Positions 21,520-31,559 of a stretch of 64,000 bases of DNA are shown here, in pieces. Every line of letters starts with the position of its first letter. Position 1 is the stretch's first letter. Position numbers and translations under genes: made by a program. The notes below the pieces were generated by a model. That model was given only the letters and a program-made list of their open reading frames with translations. It had not been told where the DNA came from and made no database searches. Origin of the DNA: Vesta saturnalis (Eukaryota > Arthropoda > Insecta > Coleoptera > Lampyridae); the NCBI GenBank assembly GCA_036346205.1, contig JARFJB010001947.1:238501-302500 (forward strand), in the 5' to 3' direction.

Positions 21520-24500
21520 TACTGCAGTGGAACTGCAATGGGCTGAAAACACACTAGGTACTGTGAATTAAAAATCATTATAACAGAATACAAACCATTT
21601 TACATATGTATTCAGAAAACTCATCTAAAGAAACTACAAAAATTCCATCTTAGAGGCTACAAATGCTATAACAAAAATTGTCTAGACAGCCACAGGGCTA
21701 GTGGAGGGGTTGCAATATTCATGCAAAACAATATCCCACATAATAGAATTAACACTGTCACAAAACTACAGGCAGTTGCAATATCTATTATATACCCAGT
21801 GAGAGTGACCATCTGTAATATATACCTTCCCTCATTCAGTTGGAATAACAATGACATACAAAGAATTATAGCACAATTGCCAATACCGTTTTTGTTAGTA
21901 GGTGATTTCAATGAGCACGTAACAGGATGGGGGTCTACACACACTGATTTACGTAGGCGTATAATAGAAGATATAATAGAGGATAATCATCTCACCCTCT
22001 TAAATACCTGTAAGGCTACCCACCTTAACACAAAGAGCAACACCTTCACTGCTATCGACTTAACCATTTCAACACCAACTGTGGAAGTAAACTTTAAATG
22101 GGACAGCGTCGGATCTTTATAACATTATCCGATTATTATGACTGCTAACACTCCACAAAAAAACTACCAAACTACCAAAAAAGTGGTTACTGAAAAAAGC
22201 AAACTGGGATATCTAAAAACGGTAGGTGCAAAGTGCTTGTAACATAAACGAAAACGATAGCTTGGATAGTAAAATTCAAAAATTCACAAACCACCCAATC
22301 GGTGCGGCAGAAGTATCTATCCATAAAAGTAAGGAAGATAGAATTCTAGACGGTGGTGTACAGACCAAGTTAAAACTGCCATGGAGATGAAAAATCTTAC
22401 TTCAAAGTATTTAAAAAGTACCCCACAATTGAAAACTTAATTTTATTTAAAAAAGCCCGTGCAAATTCCAGAAGAATAATTTTAAATGCAAATAAGACCT
22501 CGTGGAGAAATTACGTAAATAAGATAAGTTACAAAACGCCGACTAGTGAGGTATGGAGAAAAGCTAGAAATATAGCTGGTAAAACAAACTCTCCACCCAC
22601 TCCTATACTTATAGTAAACGGCGAAACAATAAAAAATGAAAACCAGATTGCCGAAGCATTAGCTTCACAATTTGAAAAAAACGGTATATCCGAAAACTGC
22701 TCTAAAACCTTTCTACAGGTAAAAAAACATATATAATGAAATATATAAAAAAGGTACTTACCCCGCCCAGTGGCAACACTATAGTTATACCCGTACACAA
22801 ACCAAATACAGATACCACGCAAACCACAAATTACAGGCCCATTGCTCTGACGTCTTGATTAAGTAAACTGTTTGAAAAAATGATTAATAACAGACTAACC
22901 TGGTAAATAGAAAAAAACAATCTAATATCAAAACATCAAGTGGGTTTTAGAAAACAACACTCCACCCTAGATGAACTAGTATATTTGGAACACTTTAATA
23001 TTGGGAAGCTTTTTAAAAAGAACTCATACTGTTGCCATTAGCTTCGATATACACAAAGCCTATGAACTTATGTGGAGGTACAGTATTATTAAAAAATTAC
23101 ATCAATGGGGCATGAAAAGTAATTTACCTCAAATAATAAAGAGCTTTTGGTCCTATCGCAGTTTCATAGTACGCTTTGGAAATCAAACTTCAAAAACTCG
23201 CATTCTAGAAAACGGGATCCCCGAAGGATCTGTACTTAGCTGTACACTATTTCTAATTGGGAGAAATGACCTAATTGCATCGATTCAGCTTCCAATCCGA
23301 AAATGCATGTACGTAGACGACTTTATCATTTTTTACGAAAACAGTTCAATGGAGAGTATACAAACGAATTTAAAAAAATCAGTCAAGGAAGTAGAAAATA
23401 AAATAGAAGGAATGGGTTTGCAGCTATCTCGAAGCAAAACATCTGCCATCCACTTCTGCAGGCTAAGACACCAGCATGATGAACCACGATTAGTTTTAAA
23501 AGATTCTGACATCCCTATAGTAGAAAGCTTAAAAATACTAGGAGTAATACTAGATAAAAAACTTACTTTAAAGAGCATCTAAAACATATTGAGACCAAAT
23601 GCAAACAGATATTAAACTTTGTGAGATGTATGGGTTGTGGTTGTGCTGGGGTTCTGATAGAAAAGTGTTAATACAGTTGTATAAAGCTTGGATATTATCT
23701 GTAGTAGATTACGGTAGCGTCGTTTATTCATCTGCAAGGACAATACCTCTGCCACAACTAGACCGTATCCACGCACAAAGAATTAGAATGGCGACTGATG
23801 CTTACCGTACGAGCTGCCTACGCTTAATATTTGAAGATGCGGAAATACCACCACTAAGCGCTAGACGAAAAAACCAACTGCGTAAGTATGTCACCAAAAT
23901 AACTGCATTATCTAAACATTTGAACTATGGAGTACTAAATAACAAAGAAATTATTAAGGAATTCGGGAAACGACCAGCTGTAAGCAGACCCGCAATTATC
24001 AAAGGGTTAAAAGTAATCACCGAGTTGAAAATTGAGCTACCTCCACCATTTATACACACAGAATCTGAAATACCACCCTGGGTAAACTTGAAAACAAAAT
24101 TCATTCTAGACCTCACAACAATGAGAAAAGATACAACCCTGCCAGCACTGTACCGATTGCATGCCAGAAAAATAATGCAAGCACACGCACAGGCTCAAAC
24201 CATATACATGGATGCGGCTAAGACATCAACTGGAACAGGAAACGCAATATTCCAGGACAGCGAATGCCATAACTGGTCACACAACCCCATAAACAGCATA
24301 CAAACGCTTGAATTATACGCCATCTGGCAATACTTACTTTTATGCCGACACAAAACAAATGAGGAGTACGTTATTTGTAGTGACTCATTAGGTTCCCTTC
24401 TAGCCATCCAGAATCAAAGTAACAAAGAACATAGTTTATTAAATATGATCAGAGAGCAAGTTTACCATTTAAAATCTGATGAAATGAAGAACATCTACCT

Positions 24501-24982
24501 AATGTGGGTACCAGGACATGTTGACATACACGGTAATACTTGTGCAGACACATCTGCAAAACAAGCGGCAAGCTTCACTACAATAGACGAAGTGAGCGTT
24601 ATACAAAGTGACTTAAAAACATTGATTAAAAACAAAATTGAAATACAATGGCATGACTCCTGGAACGAAATAAATACCGCATTTAAGCAGCATAATCAGT
24701 TTAATCTAACCAGAAAAGAAGAAGTGGTTATGACAAGACTTCGAATTGGTCACACAAACATCACACACTTACACCTATTAAGAAAAGCTCCAAGAGAGAT
24801 ATGTAGAAACCGTAACCAACACATAACATTACAACATATTTATCGATTACCCACTGTATAGCGAAAATAGAGAACTTTTGCAACTTAGTAGACAAATAGA
24901 AGAGATAGTAAGTAGTAGCATAGAAAATACGGCGAAAGCTATTCAGTTTTTCAAAGAAACGGGAATGTATAGTAGAATATAG
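21520..24982 (+). pseudogene. E2 ORF2, endonuclease-RT-RNase H polyprotein, lightly broken
   Basis: The APE domain begins around 21520 (LQWNCNGL) and is clear at 21721-22122 with LLVGDFNEHVTGWGS and AIDLTISTP. RT follows: SFDIHKAYE, GIPEGSVLSCTLF and YVDDFIIF (about 23310) carry palm residues. A frameshift near 23585 leads to the 420-codon frame 23599-24861. That frame contains the RT thumb and a complete RNase H: Asp in YMDAAK, Glu in TLELYAIW, Asp in ICSDSLGS, and His/Asp in VPGHVDIHGNTCAD. The zinc-like tail is frame-shifted at about 24835 and ends GMYSRI near 24982. The middle RT fingers (22130-23000) are badly damaged. Confidence 0.8.
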
Positions 24983-25038
24983 TCACAAAACGAAGAATAA
25001 AGGCACAAAACCACAGCAGTTGATTCCTTAAAGACATT

Positions 25039-25101
25039 AAAAAAAATAGTAATAATAATAATAACAATAATAATAATAATAATAACAATAATAATAATAA
25101 T
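25039..25101 (+). repeat. (TAA)n-rich tail of E2
   Basis: About 60 bp of AAT/AAC triplets after an A run. The truncated element E3 starts immediately after it. Confidence 0.85.
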
Positions 25102-25102
25102 C

Positions 25103-26722
25103 TTGGTAATACTGTATGAGGGAGGGTCAATTAAAGACAAACAAGAAAATCTTCAAAGACCTATCAACCACATTACCACAAAACCCGAAGAAATTGGAAT
25201 GCGTTTCTCTGAAACTAAAACTCCAGCCATAGACTTTTGCAGGTTAAGGTCTGAACACGCATCTCCACAAGTTTACATAAACGAGAAAGAAGTAAGCGTA
25301 GTAAAGAATGTAAAAATATTAGGTGTAATATTCGATGAAAAATTAAATTTCAAATTACATATACTACATCTTACAGACAGATGCAAAAAAAGACTAAATT
25401 TAGGGAGGTGCTTAAATAACTCAGATTGGGGATGAAAACGAGACACATTACTGCGATTGTACAAAGCATTCGTAATGTCTCTTTTGGATTATGCTTGCAT
25501 TGTGTACTCCTCAGCAAGAAAGTCCACAGTAAGCCAACTAGATAAAGTCCATACTACTGGAATGGCTAGCTATGGGTGCTTTTCATACTAGCCCGGTTAT
25601 GTCAATTCTAGCAGACTCAGGTATTCCACTACTATATTTAAGAAGGCAAATATTACTAACAAATTATTTAACAAAGCCCAGAGCATCAGAACCTTTCAAT
25701 TCAGAAAGCCTAGAAAATATAAGTATGATACAAGAGTATCGTAGGAGAAGCACCATTAGCAGGCCCCCAGTAATAAGAGTACTGGAAATACTTGAGGCTC
25801 TAGACATAGACGATTGCCAGGTATTTAGACACGCAATCTTAACACAACCTCCATGGATATCACTGAAGCTTAATGTAGACGTGGAACTAACCAAATACAA
25901 GAAAGGCCAAACATCCGGTTTTCTCTATAGGAAGTACTTTAGAGAGATAATATAACAATATAAAGACTGCTTTATAATATATACGCACAGATCCAAAACG
26001 GAGGTGGGACCAGGAAGTTCTATCGTCTTTAATAACAAAAGTTACGGTTGGTCTCATAACGCCCCTACCAGTGTGTTTAGTGCCGAATTATATTCTATTT
26101 GGCAAGCGCTTTTAGTAAGTGAACATCTAAATGAACAGAAAGTTGTAATCTGTACTGATTCACACAGTGCAATTCTTGCCATACGAAGTCAAGAACTTTC
26201 ACAAGAGCCACTAGTGAACTATATAAAAAACGAATACATTACTAAGCTAACATAAGTTATGAAATAAGTGTAATTTGGGTACCAGGACACGTAGGGATTC
26301 TAGGAAATGTGACAGCAGATGCGGCAGCAAAAGAAGCAGCAGATTGTGTCGCACGTGACGACGTCGCAGTTCAACCAAACGACCTTAAAAAATTCCTACA
26401 GGTAAAGAACAAACTGCAATGGGAGGAAGAGTGGAAAAGGCCAGACACACACCTAAGTGAAATAAAAAGAAACACTAATCAACGGAAAAATATATTAAGT
26501 TTGAGCAGAAAAGAAGAAATAGTGCTAACACGGCTGGAAATTGGACATACCCGCATGACTCATCTACATTTATTGGGAAAATGTAGAGCGAATATTTGTA
26601 AAACGTGCAACACAAATTACAGTGTACAGCATATAATGGTTGAATGTCCACAATACACCAATGAAAAAGAAACATTAAATATTGAGGGAGGCTTATGTGA
26701 AGTTCTATTGAATAAATTATAG
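25103..26722 (+). pseudogene. E3 ORF2 C-terminal part (RT thumb, RNase H, zinc tail)
   Basis: The first residues correspond to the stretch after the RT YVDD motif, followed by DFCRLR and KILGVIFDEKLNF. RNase H starts at about 25980 with YTHRSK, so the first catalytic Asp has become His. AELYSIW keeps the Glu and ICTDSHSA the second Asp. A frameshift near 26255 precedes VPGHVGILGN..ADAAA, which keeps His and the last Asp. The tail has CRANICKTC...HIMVEC, a CCHC-like knuckle, and ends at 26722. Stops at about 25435 and 25955 also break the frame. It is dead and lacks the endonuclease. Confidence 0.8.
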
Positions 26723-26788
26723 AAAAGGGTACATTACAAAAAGAAAATGAATTGAGACCTTAGCAGTCATTGCTAAACAAATAAAAGT

Positions 26789-26823
26789 AAAAAAAAAAAA
26801 AAAAAAAACAATAATAATAATAA
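26789..26823. repeat. A-run and (AAT)n shared by the tails of E3 and the CR1-like element
   Basis: Nineteen or so A residues, then CAATAATAATAATAAAG. On the plus strand this is E3's tail. On the minus strand ATAAAGGTCTTTATTATTATT reads as the 3' end of the CR1-like element, so two retrotransposons meet tail-to-tail here. Confidence 0.7.
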
Positions 26824-27032
26824 AGACCTTTATTTGCTTTATGGCGGTTAACATGTAATTTAGGGGCGAAGTTCAACTAAAAGGTTGTTCTTGCACTTAA
26901 CCCTACATTTGGTACAGTAGTAAGTACATCAATATAATTTTTGTACTATCTAGCATAGTACGGTACAGATAAAGTCGGGCTTATGTAGCACATTTACGTG
27001 TATTTTTTTTTTTTGTTTTATTCATTGTATTA

Positions 27033-27446
27033 TCAATAGTTTGTGAATTGATATGAATGTTTATTAAATATTTTGACTATATTATATGAAGATGAACGTT
27101 CACAAATGGCAGTAATGCTAAGAGGAGGCGTTAATCTACCTTTAAACCTAAGATTAAGATTATGAACTTAACAACGAAAAGTGATTCTGCGATATAAATA
27201 AGCCGGGGTTTTAGAATTGAGCAGTTCATGTGTTATACCAGCTGTATGAATATATCGCCTATTATACATGTCTAGTCATCCAATTTATTTTAATCTATGA
27301 TGGATATGGTCGTATTTTTTATCCCAAAGATTAGCCGCAAGCAGTAGTTTTGTAGTTTCTGAATGCGATATTTGTCTGTGCCTTTTAAACAAGGACCATA
27401 AATTACATCACTTCAAGAGTAGAGGACGGTATTGACGGTAAGGATA
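27033..27446 (-). pseudogene. CR1-like ORF2 C-terminal region
   Basis: Joined to the RT part across one copy of the 13-bp duplication, the frame continues LIYPH to LWSLFKRHRQISHSETT and onward. It includes IGWLDMYNRRYIHTAGI, KTPAYLYRRITF and VHNLNLRFKG. These are the conserved blocks after the RT in CR1/L2-like insect elements. It ends with KIFN and a stop at about 27033. Two in-frame stops are present. The following 200 bases are a 3' untranslated region with a long T/A run (27003-27015). Confidence 0.7.
27434..27446. repeat. 13-bp target-site duplication, 3' side of R1-type insertion
   Basis: GACGGTAAGGATA here pairs with GACGGTGAGGATA at 28959-28971 (one mismatch). The two copies bracket the R1-type element. 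Confidence 0.7.
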
Positions 27447-27572
27447 CTTACCTAATATCTTTATTTGCTTATTTAATAATATTGCAAGGACTGTGTACAC
27501 TTTTTACATTTACTACCATTCTATTTACTATTTACAATTGACTTTCTAATGTCTCTCTTTTCCTTACTCCAC

Positions 27573-28958
27573 CTACACTGTGTTCCGCGCCCCAAAACTG
27601 TCTTCTTCTTTTCCATATTTCTTCCATCCAATCCCCTCCCCTTTCCTTCCCCCCAGTGTCCCCTCTATCCTTCTCTCTTCTTCCTTTACTTTCCTGCATT
27701 CTTTCATCAAATGGTTGATCGTTTCCATCCCCTCACCGCATAGCCTACATACTCTGTCTTCGTCTTTTCTCCAATATTTGTTCCCTCTTTCTTCATTTCC
27801 ACACCTAAATCTCGCTATCATTTTCTTTCTTTCCTTCCTCCCTTCTTCTTTCAACTATCCCGGTATCTCTTCTCTCTTGATCTTCCTATAATTTGTATTA
27901 TATTTACCTTCCGTCACCTCCATCCATGTTTTCTGCCTTTGGAAATCTCTATCCCTTCTAATTATGTCATCTCTCACGCTCACATCTTTCCTTCTTAGTC
28001 TTTCCACTTCTTCTTCCGCATGCCCATTTCTTTCATAATATTCTTTCCTAGTTTCTTGTCCATATTTTATTCTTGCTTCCTTCCAACATTCTTGTAATAT
28101 CTTACTCTCTGATCTTCTACTTGTTTCCTTCTCGTACCTCGTTGCTCTCATTCCCGCCTCCACCGTTATTTTTTTTGCTTGCACCTCCTCTCTGATGATA
28201 TATCTCGGCGTTTCTCTTTCCACTCTCAGTACCAATTTCCAGTATTTTTCTTATGTCCTCTCTCACGCTCACATCTTCCCTTCATAATCTTTCCATTTCT
28301 TGTTTCGCATACCCATTTCTTTCATAATATTATTTCCTGGTTTCTTGTCCATATTTTATTCTTGATTCCTTCCCACACTCTTGTAGTAGCTTACACTCGG
28401 ATCTTCTACTTCTTTCCTACTTCATTCATTGCTCTCATTCCCGCCTCCACCCTCATTTTTTCTGCTTGCACCTCCTCTCTGATGATGTATCCCGGTGTTT
28501 TTCTGTCCACTCTCAGTACCCATTTCCAGTATGTTTCTTGTAGATCCTCTATCTCTTTACACCCCTTCCACCCCCACACTTCGGCCCCGTACATCACACT
28601 TTTTATTAATTTTTCAAATAATAACCTCCTTTTCATTAAGTAAATTCCGAACAGTCTCTCTCCTACACTCCACATTTGCCCTATTAATTTATTCCCTTTT
28701 ATCACTCGTTCTTTTATATGCTCTCCATCTTTATTGTCTTGTTTCATCGTGTATCCCAAGTAGGTGAATTACTTTACCTGCTGTATCTCATCTTCCCTCC
28801 ATTTCCACTCCCCCTTTTCTCAATACCATTACTTTTGTTTTGTTCCCATTTACTTCCAAATCTTTTCTTTTTAAATATCTGTCGATAGTTTTAACATCTC
28901 CTTCATTTCTTTTTCTTCCTTCCCTATTAACACTATGTCAGTTGCGTATGCCAGCGAC
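27573..28958 (-). pseudogene. R1-type RT C-terminal region, with internal duplication
   Basis: From 28958 down, AYATDIVLIGKEEKEMKEM is the YADD region (second Asp changed). Next come KLIKSVMYGAEVWGW, YWKWVLRVDRKTPGYIIREE (28406-28759) and a second, duplicated pass of the same block (VLRVERETPRYIIREE, 28235-27855). The frame then continues with ERNGHAEEEVERLRR and IARFRCGNEERG at 27854-27573. A terminal knuckle CRLCGEGMETINHLMKEC is clear. Charged, Glu/Arg/Lys-rich composition is typical of this insect family. The duplication and frameshifts make it inactive. Confidence 0.75.
27965..28530. repeat. Tandem duplication of about 285 bp inside the R1-type element
   Basis: Bases 27965-28249 and 28250-28530 align throughout (for example ATGTCATCTCTCACGCTCAC and ATGTCCTCTCTCACGCTCAC; GCTTGCACCTCCTCTCTGAT in both). 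Both keep partial coding sense on the minus strand, so the duplication arose within the element. Confidence 0.8.
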
Positions 28959-28971
28959 GACGGTGAGGATA
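28959..28971. repeat. 13-bp target-site duplication, 5' side of R1-type insertion
   Basis: GACGGTGAGGATA, partner of 27434-27446. Confidence 0.7.
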
Positions 28972-29710
28972 AATCAATTTTAAATTAATGTATGATTTCT
29001 GAAGTGTCTTAGTGATGTGGTCGGTAAATCTTAAATCTGCATCAAGGTGCAATCCTAAGTTGCGTATATGATCGTGAAGTAGAATTGCGGTATTATTTAC
29101 ATAGATCTCATTCCTCAACGTTTTTTCCCGAATACTATGGCAGTTGAATTTTTTTGGATTAATTACCAAACAATGATCTAAAGAAACCTGATAAATTGAA
29201 GCCAGGTCATAATTGATGGCAGCCAGCGCTTGAGATTCTTGATTTGGTTCAAATGAAACATACAGCTGAGTGTCATCAGCGTAATGTTGATAATTCCATG
29301 ACACCAAACAACTATTTAAATTGGATGTGCATATTAGGAATAACAAGGGACGGAGAATTGATCCTTGAGGAATCCCAAACGTAAGACAAGAAAATTTCGA
29401 TATATTATTTTCATATATAACAGCTTGATATCTTTCAGACAGGAATAAGAGCACGGGTTTCTGGGCGTAAATTCTATATAGCTCAAAATTGCTAGCATTA
29501 ACTTATAATTCAAAGCATCTAAGGCTTTCGTGTAATCTAACAAAACCAAGTACGTTAATGTCCCTTGATCCCATGCAAATAAAATATCATCAGCAACACT
29601 AGTCAGAGAAGTACAACATTTGTAGCCTTCCCTGAAACCTGGCTGGTTTGTATGTATGGATGCATGTGCAAATAATGTTCAAGTTGAAATTCCATTATAT
29701 TTTCTAAGAC
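28959..29710 (-). pseudogene. CR1-like ORF2, reverse transcriptase part
   Basis: The frames 29549-29334 and 29454-28959 together give VLLDYTKALDALNYKL (RT motif A with its Asp), FGIPQGSILRPLLFL (motif B) and HYADDTQLYVSF (motif C with both Asp), then LVINPKKFNC and RNLGLHLDADLRFTDHI. This is the standard CR1/L2-type palm and thumb. Fingers before motif A are missing or degraded. One frame change separates motif A from motif B. The catalytic pair YADD is intact, yet the gene as a whole is broken and interrupted. Confidence 0.8.
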
Positions 29711-29762
29711 CTTCGAATACTAATAGGTCGAATGTCATTAAAGTTTTGAGGACCAGCTTTTT

Positions 29763-29975
29763 TTAGTAGTGGTCATTTCTTAAAAATATGTAATCCTGAA
29801 TATTTACGATAGATGTTGGTATTGAGTTATTTAACCAAGTTTCTAACAGAGCGATCATATCAAAATCTCGTTTGCATAAGAATATTTTAAATTCATTTAG
29901 ATGTGCTACCAAATACCATATATTTACATGTGCTGTTTTTAAATTATGCATTGACAGGCTACTAAAAGTTAACAA
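29763..29975 (-). pseudogene. CR1-like ORF2, N-terminal start of the APE endonuclease
   Basis: Starts at ATG 29975. LKTAHVNIWYLVAHLNEFK carries the first catalytic Asn region, and FDMIALLETWLN carries the Glu of the ET motif. The frame ends after 70 residues at IFLRNDHY, where the usual GGGV block should follow; the rest of the endonuclease is deleted. Confidence 0.75.
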
Positions 29976-30335
29976 TAATTATTATATACAATTAACATAG
30001 GATTAGGATTTTAACTATTCCCAAAAAATAAACGTAACATACGAAACAGAAACATTATAACGTAATTATGGTACAATCTAATTAAACGTAAGAAAAAGGA
30101 AAATGGAATTAAACACATTTATATTGTCAGATTAACAGAACTGCCAGAATACTTTACTTGCGTCCATCGATGTCAGATAAGAACTTTATAGCAATTTTTC
30201 TGCCATCTTTTACTGCAAATAATTTTCCATCCAAGCTTCATGCATTTTTGTTTCCAAATGTGGCCAGTGATTAAGAAACTTGTAATTGGAAGACGTAAGA
30301 TCTTCTCGAATTACAATTTTTTAATATTTCAGATG

Positions 30336-30755
30336 ACTGTAGTTATTAAATACCAGTTGCCTATTAGTAGCTTGAAAATTTGACTATTGTAGGTCGCGGC
30401 CGGTTGCTTACGCTACTGGAGTTAATTCCACCAATCAATTCGACGAGAGCGCTCAATGCTTTGATCAGTTAAGCCTAGTTTCATTTTTTCTGTAAATAAA
30501 CCCAAAATAACTTGTTCAGAATTTTCGTTAAGTGATTCGGGAATCCCAAAAATGCGTCTATGCGAGAATACTGTTCTAACAAATTGATATCTGACGATAG
30601 CTTATCATTTTTTTCTTGCAGCTCAATCACTTTATTTTCCAATTTTTCACATTCTTGGATAAGTAATTCAAATTTACTCTCTATTTTTTCCATGACAAGC
30701 TTAGCGATTTTGTCAGTCAACATTTCAATAAAGCCATCATCACTTTTCTGCACGA
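30336..30755 (-). pseudogene. CR1-like ORF1 fragment with coiled coil
   Basis: The first 55 residues or so (MLTDKIAKLVMEKIESKFEL..., KLENKVIELQEKNDKLSSD) form an amphipathic Leu/Ile heptad pattern that predicts a coiled coil. LEQYSRIDAFLGFP follows, matching the LEQYSRRNNLRIFGIPE block at the start of the RNA-binding domain in L1/CR1-type ORF1 proteins. Beyond 30480, other frames give IERSRRI and RPRPTIVKFSSY, the expected next blocks. Such proteins form trimers that bind element RNA. It is frameshifted and dead. Confidence 0.65.
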
Positions 30756-30760
30756 GCGTT

Positions 30761-31523
<763 letters not shown>

Positions 31524-31559
31524 AATTTGTACTTGTAAAAAATTTCCAGAAAAAAACAA

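Larger units (their letters stand above)
19723..25101 (+). mobile_element. I-like non-LTR retrotransposon E2, full-length structure, decayed
   Basis: About 250 bp of GC-richer 5' untranslated sequence precede ORF1. ORF2 and a long imperfect (TAA/AAT)n tail (25039-25101) follow. It is the same family as E1 but clearly diverged, inserted at E1's tail in the same orientation. This is the best preserved of the three copies; its last ORF2 segment is open for 420 codons. Confidence 0.8.
25101..26823 (+). mobile_element. I-like non-LTR retrotransposon E3, 5'-truncated
   Basis: Begins inside the RT domain, right at E2's tail, and continues through RNase H to an A-rich and (AAT)n tail (26789-26823). 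5' truncation is typical of target-primed reverse transcription. Same orientation as E1 and E2. Confidence 0.8.
27447..28958 (-). mobile_element. R1-type non-LTR fragment nested in the CR1-like element
   Basis: A 5'-truncated minus-strand non-LTR element flanked by a 13-bp duplication of CR1-like sequence. It carries the end of the RT and a long basic C-terminal domain with Cys/His residues. An internal segment of about 285 bp is duplicated in tandem. The family matches the copy at 50390-52270. Its placement in the R1/Jockey group is by general similarity and is less sure than its being non-LTR. Confidence 0.75.
26824..30760 (-). mobile_element. CR1/L2-like non-LTR retrotransposon, internally deleted and split
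   Basis: Read on the minus strand it has an ORF1 piece (30755-30336), the start of an APE domain (29975-29763), an RT segment (29710-28959), and the C-terminal region and 3' untranslated part (27446-26824). The interval 27447-28958 is a later R1-type insertion. Most of the endonuclease and the front of the RT are missing between 29763 and 29710. Confidence 0.75.
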
